34,559 nucleotides of DNA. It comes from a bacterium (GTDB lineage Bacteria; Pseudomonadota; Alphaproteobacteria; Sphingomonadales; Sphingomonadaceae). The notes below the pieces were generated by a model. The model searched no databases and was not told where the DNA came from. It worked only from the letters and a program-made list of their open reading frames with translations. The stretch spans positions 1-34,559 of the forward strand of contig JAVBXL010000179.1 in NCBI GenBank assembly GCA_030824575.1. Direction: 5' to 3'. The number at the start of each line of letters is the position of its first letter. Within the stretch, counting starts at the first letter, position 1. Below are positions 31,795 through 34,559 of this stretch, piece after piece. Position numbers and translations under genes: made by a program.

Positions 31795-31906
31795 TTTCCT
31801 GTTTCCTACAAGGCTATATTGTTGTGCGACCCGCCCGAGGATTTCGTTTCAGGAGCGGTATATGGTCGCTAGACCTTAGCGGACGATTTCGCAAGACCCT
31901 AGTGGT

Positions 31907-32386
31907 TCATGCCAGCATATCGATGCGAAAGCTCAGCGCATCGTGAAGTTGACCATCATTACCGCGATAGTAACCGGGGCGGCGATGTACATATTCGAAC
32001 CCGGTTTTCTCGTATAGTTTGACCGCCTTATTCGTGGCCCGCACTTCCAGGTTCATGGAAGTGATGCCGCGCTGGCGCGCTGTGCGCAGGCTGTGGCGTA
32101 ACAATGTCTCGCCGATGCCCCGCCCGCGCCAGATCGGATCGACCGCCAGCAACAGCAATTCGCACTCGTCCAGCACCGACCGCACCAGCGCGAAGCCCAA
32201 CGGCGCGGCGTCCAGGCGGGCGATCGTCAGCCAGGTGCCCGGCATCATCATCACGCCCGCCAGTTGCGGCAACGTCCAGGCCTCGCCGAACACGGGATCG
32301 AACGCGCGGGCCATGACGTCCATCGCATCGCCCAGCGCGTTGCGTTCACCCTCGTCATAGACGCTCATATGCAGGTCGGGGATCAT
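31907..32386 (-). CDS. rimI: Ribosomal-protein-S18-type alanine N-acetyltransferase
   Basis: A 159-residue GNAT acetyltransferase of the RimI group. The acetyl-CoA loop is WRGRGIGETLL, preceded by CELLLLAVDPI, and the motif-B region gives MNLEVRATNKAVKLYEKTGFE, the usual RimI ending. The ATG at 32386 overlaps the tsaB stop (ATGA). Placement directly after tsaB is the classic arrangement. The target is ribosomal protein S18 in E. coli, though alphaproteobacterial RimI targets are less certain. The long upstream frame to 32647 lies inside tsaB. Confidence 0.92.
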   Translation of the reverse strand: MIPDLHMSVYDEGERNALGDAMDVMARAFDPVFGEAWTLPQLAGVMMMPGTWLTIARLDAAPLGFALVRSVLDECELLLLAVDPIWRGRGIGETLLRHSLRTARQRGITSMNLEVRATNKAVKLYEKTGFEYVHRRPGYYRGNDGQLHDALSFRIDMLA

Positions 32387-33009
32387 GACGCAGCGCGCTC
32401 GGCCATGGTCATCGCGTCGGCACCACGACCATAGATCGGGCTGGGGGGCAGAGCCGCAAGCCCGGCGATCAGCGGATAGTCGGCTGCGTCTGGATAGAGG
32501 GTGATCGCTGCGCCGCCGCCACGGGCGGTCACCAGCGCTTCGGCGCCGGTGCCATACAGGATCGGCGCGTCGAGCAATTGCGCCAATTGCGCGATCGGCG
32601 TGGAGGCGATAGCGCTCGTGGCGGTCATCCCGTCGGCGGTGAAGCATTGCCAGAACAGTTCGCCATGGCCGCCGGTGATGGTGACGGCGATCGGGCCGCG
32701 GTCATGTTCCTGCGCCGCCGTCGCCGCGATCAGCGATGGCGCGCTATAACCATGCAGCGGGATATTCCAGGCCAGGGCCAGCGCGCGGGCGGCGGCAATG
32801 CCGATCCGCACCCCGGTAAAGCTGCCCGGTCCAACATCCACCACGATCGCGTCAGCGCGTCCCCCATCGGGCAAGGCGGCGATCGCGGGCAGCAGCGCCT
32901 CGGCATGGCCGCGTCCGACGACTTCGTGGAACCGGCCGATGGGCGCCCCGTCCTCCAGCAGCGCGACGGACAGGGCCTGTGTGGCGGTGTCGATCACCAG
33001 AAGACGCAA
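32383..33009 (-). CDS. tsaB: tRNA t6A biosynthesis protein TsaB
   Basis: A 208-residue ASKHA-fold protein, partner of TsaD and TsaE in making N6-threonylcarbamoyladenosine at tRNA position 37. LLVIDTATQALSVAL opens the fold and DVGPGSFTGVRIG is the family signature near residue 68-80. The start is best placed at a TTG (33009) with AGGGGG five bases upstream, because the family begins right before the first strand; ATG codons at 33027 and 33036 are alternatives. It is shortish but complete. It overlaps rimI by 4 bp and follows the nifU-like gene by 99 bp. Confidence 0.92.
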   Translation of the reverse strand: MRLLVIDTATQALSVALLEDGAPIGRFHEVVGRGHAEALLPAIAALPDGGRADAIVVDVGPGSFTGVRIGIAAARALALAWNIPLHGYSAPSLIAATAAQEHDRGPIAVTITGGHGELFWQCFTADGMTATSAIASTPIAQLAQLLDAPILYGTGAEALVTARGGGAAITLYPDAADYPLIAGLAALPPSPIYGRGADAMTMAERAAS

Positions 33010-33108
33010 GCAAACCCCCTCAAGCATCCGCCCCAAGCATCCATGCTTTGCGGATTCGTCTTGCGGTTAGTCGATCCTTGGGGATTTGCCAAATGTCGCA
33101 GGCAGGCT

Positions 33109-33684
33109 TCAGACCGCGCGGACCTCGGTCACTTCGGGCACATAATGTTTCAGCAACTGCTCGATGCCGTTCTTGAGCGTGGCGGTCGAGGAAGGGCAAC
33201 CCGAACAGGCCCCCTGCATCTTGAGATAGACGGTGCCTTTGTCGAAGCCGCGATAGATGATGTCGCCGCCGTCATTGGCCACCGCCGGCCGCACCCGCGT
33301 ATCGATGAGTTCGCGGATCTGCTCGACGATTTCGGCATCTTCCGGGGCGTCGGTGAAACTGTCTGCGTCGGACGGCACGCTGATCCCGGCGGCCGAGCCA
33401 GGCGTGAACAACGGCATGTTAGCGGAAAAATGTTCCAGCAACGTCGCCAGTACATCGGGCTTCACATCGGACCATTCCGATCCCGGCGCGATCGTCACGG
33501 AGATGAAATGCCCGCCGAAGAACACGCCGGTCACATCGCCCAGACCAAACAGGGCATCCGCCAGCGGCGATGCTTCCGCCTCCTCCGGCGTCGCGAAATC
33601 GCGCGTACCGGTGCCCATGACTTCGCGTCCGGGCAGGAATTTGATGGTCGCCGGGTTGGGCGTCAGTTCGGTTTCGATCAGCAT
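33109..33684 (-). CDS. NifU-family Fe-S scaffold or carrier protein
   Basis: A 191-residue protein with an N-terminal Nfu_N domain (IETELTPNPATIKFLPG, about 3-88) and a C-terminal NifU-like domain with the cluster-binding CSGC (C160, C163) after NDGGDIIYRGFDKGTVYLKMQGA. It carries or assembles 4Fe-4S clusters for client proteins such as lipoyl synthase and radical-SAM enzymes. The ATG at 33684 gives the common family start; one at 33693 is an alternative. The frame upstream to 34260 lies opposite the next gene and is not coding. It is the first gene of the minus-strand block. Confidence 0.93.
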   Translation of the reverse strand: MLIETELTPNPATIKFLPGREVMGTGTRDFATPEEAEASPLADALFGLGDVTGVFFGGHFISVTIAPGSEWSDVKPDVLATLLEHFSANMPLFTPGSAAGISVPSDADSFTDAPEDAEIVEQIRELIDTRVRPAVANDGGDIIYRGFDKGTVYLKMQGACSGCPSSTATLKNGIEQLLKHYVPEVTEVRAV

Positions 33685-33783
33685 GGCCTTCATGTGGCGA
33701 TTGCCGCAGCCAAGATCAAGCGCTTCGGGAACTTCGATCGATCCTGGCGATTGAAACAGGCAACGCAACAAGGAGACAGGATG

Positions 33784-34254
33784 ATGAGCGACACCAACGA
33801 TATTCGAGAGCGTTTCTGGGCCGAACTGTCCAGCAGCCCGTTCTTGATGCTGGGCCTGCAAAATAGCGCGGAACATAGCGCCCCAATGACGGCGCAGCTT
33901 GATCCGAACGCCAATCATTGTTTCTGGTTCTACACCTCGCGCGACAATCGGCTTGCCCCCGGCGGCCCGGCAATGGCGCAATATGCGGCGAAGGATCACA
34001 ATCTCTTCGCCTGCATAGAAGGGACGCTCGCGCCCGAAACCGATCCGGCCGTCATCGATCGCTATTGGTCGAAGGAAGTCGAGGCCTGGTATCTGGGCGG
34101 TCGCAACGATCCCAATCTGCTGATGCTGCGCTTCGATCTGGGCATGGCGGAAATCTGGCGTTCGGACATGTCGATCAAGGGCGTCTTTAAGATGCTGTTC
34201 GGCGGCGATGTTCGCGACGAAATGAAGGGCAAACATGCCGAAGTGGCGCTCTGA
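33784..34254 (+). CDS. Pyridoxamine 5'-phosphate oxidase-like stress protein
   Basis: A 156-residue split-barrel flavin-binding protein of the general stress protein 26 type. FWAELSSSPFLMLGLQ, PMTAQLDPNANHCFWFYTSRDNRL, LFACIEGTLAPETDPAVIDRYW, VEAWYLGGRNDPNLLMLRFD and AEIWRSD follow the family order. The members bind FMN or FAD; the reaction is not known. AGGAG at 33771-33775 precedes two adjacent ATG codons (33781 and 33784); the second has the better spacing. It is divergent to the nifU-like gene and is followed by a GC-rich hairpin. Confidence 0.9.
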   Translation: MSDTNDIRERFWAELSSSPFLMLGLQNSAEHSAPMTAQLDPNANHCFWFYTSRDNRLAPGGPAMAQYAAKDHNLFACIEGTLAPETDPAVIDRYWSKEVEAWYLGGRNDPNLLMLRFDLGMAEIWRSDMSIKGVFKMLFGGDVRDEMKGKHAEVAL

Positions 34255-34279
34255 CGCCATTTCCTGTAACCCTTAAACG

Positions 34280-34306
34280 GCGGCCGCGGTTCATATCCGC
34301 GGCCGC
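34280..34306 (+). terminator. GC-rich hairpin after the stress protein
   Basis: GCGGCCGCGG (34280-34289), loop of seven, CCGCGGCCGC (34297-34306): a perfect 10-bp stem 25 bases after the stop codon. Only two T residues follow, so it is a weak terminator by sequence. Confidence 0.55.
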
Positions 34307-34417
34307 TTGCTATTTGCCTGCAACTTCGCCATATGCGTTGCAGCGCAGCAGACGGGTCGTTTCGGCCCCCTAGCGATTGGCAGCGTGATCGTCCGCAATC
34401 CCAATTGACCTTAATGG

Positions 34418-34559
34418 TCAGGTGAGGACCACGGACCGGCCAATGAGAGTCTGCGCCAAGCTTGAGGCTTCCCTTTTCACGCGGGTCGTTTCGTAACCCG
34501 CCTCGCGCCCTTCCTGCGTCCGCAGAGCAAGTTGGCGCATGGCCGACTTGTGAGTTTTC
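34418..34559 (-). CDS. Probable partial gene running off the right end
   Basis: The minus strand from 34559 stays open for 46 codons to a TGA at 34418, ending ..REASSLAQTLIGRSVVLT. Codon third positions are moderately GC-rich and the composition (charged, then a hydrophobic end) looks protein-like, while the same register on the plus strand is closed. An internal ATG lies at 34540. I do not recognise the product. Bases 34307-34417 between it and the hairpin show no gene. Confidence 0.35.
   Translation of the reverse strand, partial: KTHKSAMRQLALRTQEGREAGYETTRVKREASSLAQTLIGRSVVLT

Overview
The window looks like a chromosomal segment of an alphaproteobacterium of the family Sphingomonadaceae (Sphingobium or a close relative). 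The reasons are the high GC content and GC-rich third codon positions, the block nifU - tsaB - rimI - mucR - fur - plsC - miaB - phoH - ybeY - corC, a MucR-type regulator, a Fur without the C-terminal CxxC, and a ParC of alphaproteobacterial length. The genus is inferred from gene content only. Most of the window is core genome. I see no IS element, prophage, CRISPR array or rRNA operon.

Positions 1-4300: a 53-codon minus-strand gene (140-301), a GcvA-like LysR regulator with a perfect palindrome before its start, a ccdAB toxin-antitoxin operon with a visible promoter/operator, and parC 45 bp after ccdB. Positions 4300-9100: a c-di-GMP GGDEF/EAL protein (+) converges on a tightly packed minus-strand run of DUF1285, CoA-pyrophosphatase Nudix and CCA-adding enzyme, with a GNAT acetyltransferase upstream. 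Positions 9100-12450: folB, a 2-oxoglutarate/Fe(II) oxygenase, an EVE-domain protein, a small secreted protein with a very clear terminator, a glycine-zipper surface protein and a DUF985 cupin.

Positions 12444-12942 hold about 500 bp without a credible protein gene. They contain two tandem perfect DnaA boxes, an AT-rich inverted repeat, and a stretch that folds into several hairpins (two with GNRA tetraloops). A 7-bp long-range helix closes this stretch and an intrinsic-terminator-like hairpin follows at once. It is my best candidate for an unannotated structured RNA. tRNA-Thr(TGT) follows on the minus strand.

Positions 13047-20450: an RNase H-fold DUF429-like protein overlapping rarA by 4 bp, a family-4-type glycosyltransferase, then DUF2945, YiiM-like MOSC and RNase R on the plus strand, and a universal stress protein. 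Positions 20637-24485: pdhC (E2), a hotdog thioesterase and lpdA (E3) in a coupled operon without E1 genes, then a PAP2 phosphatase whose first codons contain a strong intrinsic terminator. Positions 24360-33684: a long minus-strand region with a DUF2142 membrane protein and the conserved block named above (Fe-S delivery, tRNA t6A and ms2i6A modification, rRNA maturation, lipid acylation, iron and global regulation). Two repeat elements occupy adjacent gaps inside it: a perfect 21-bp inverted repeat between phoH and ybeY, and a REPIN-like pair between miaB and phoH. The window ends with a flavin-binding stress protein, a hairpin and a probable partial minus-strand gene.
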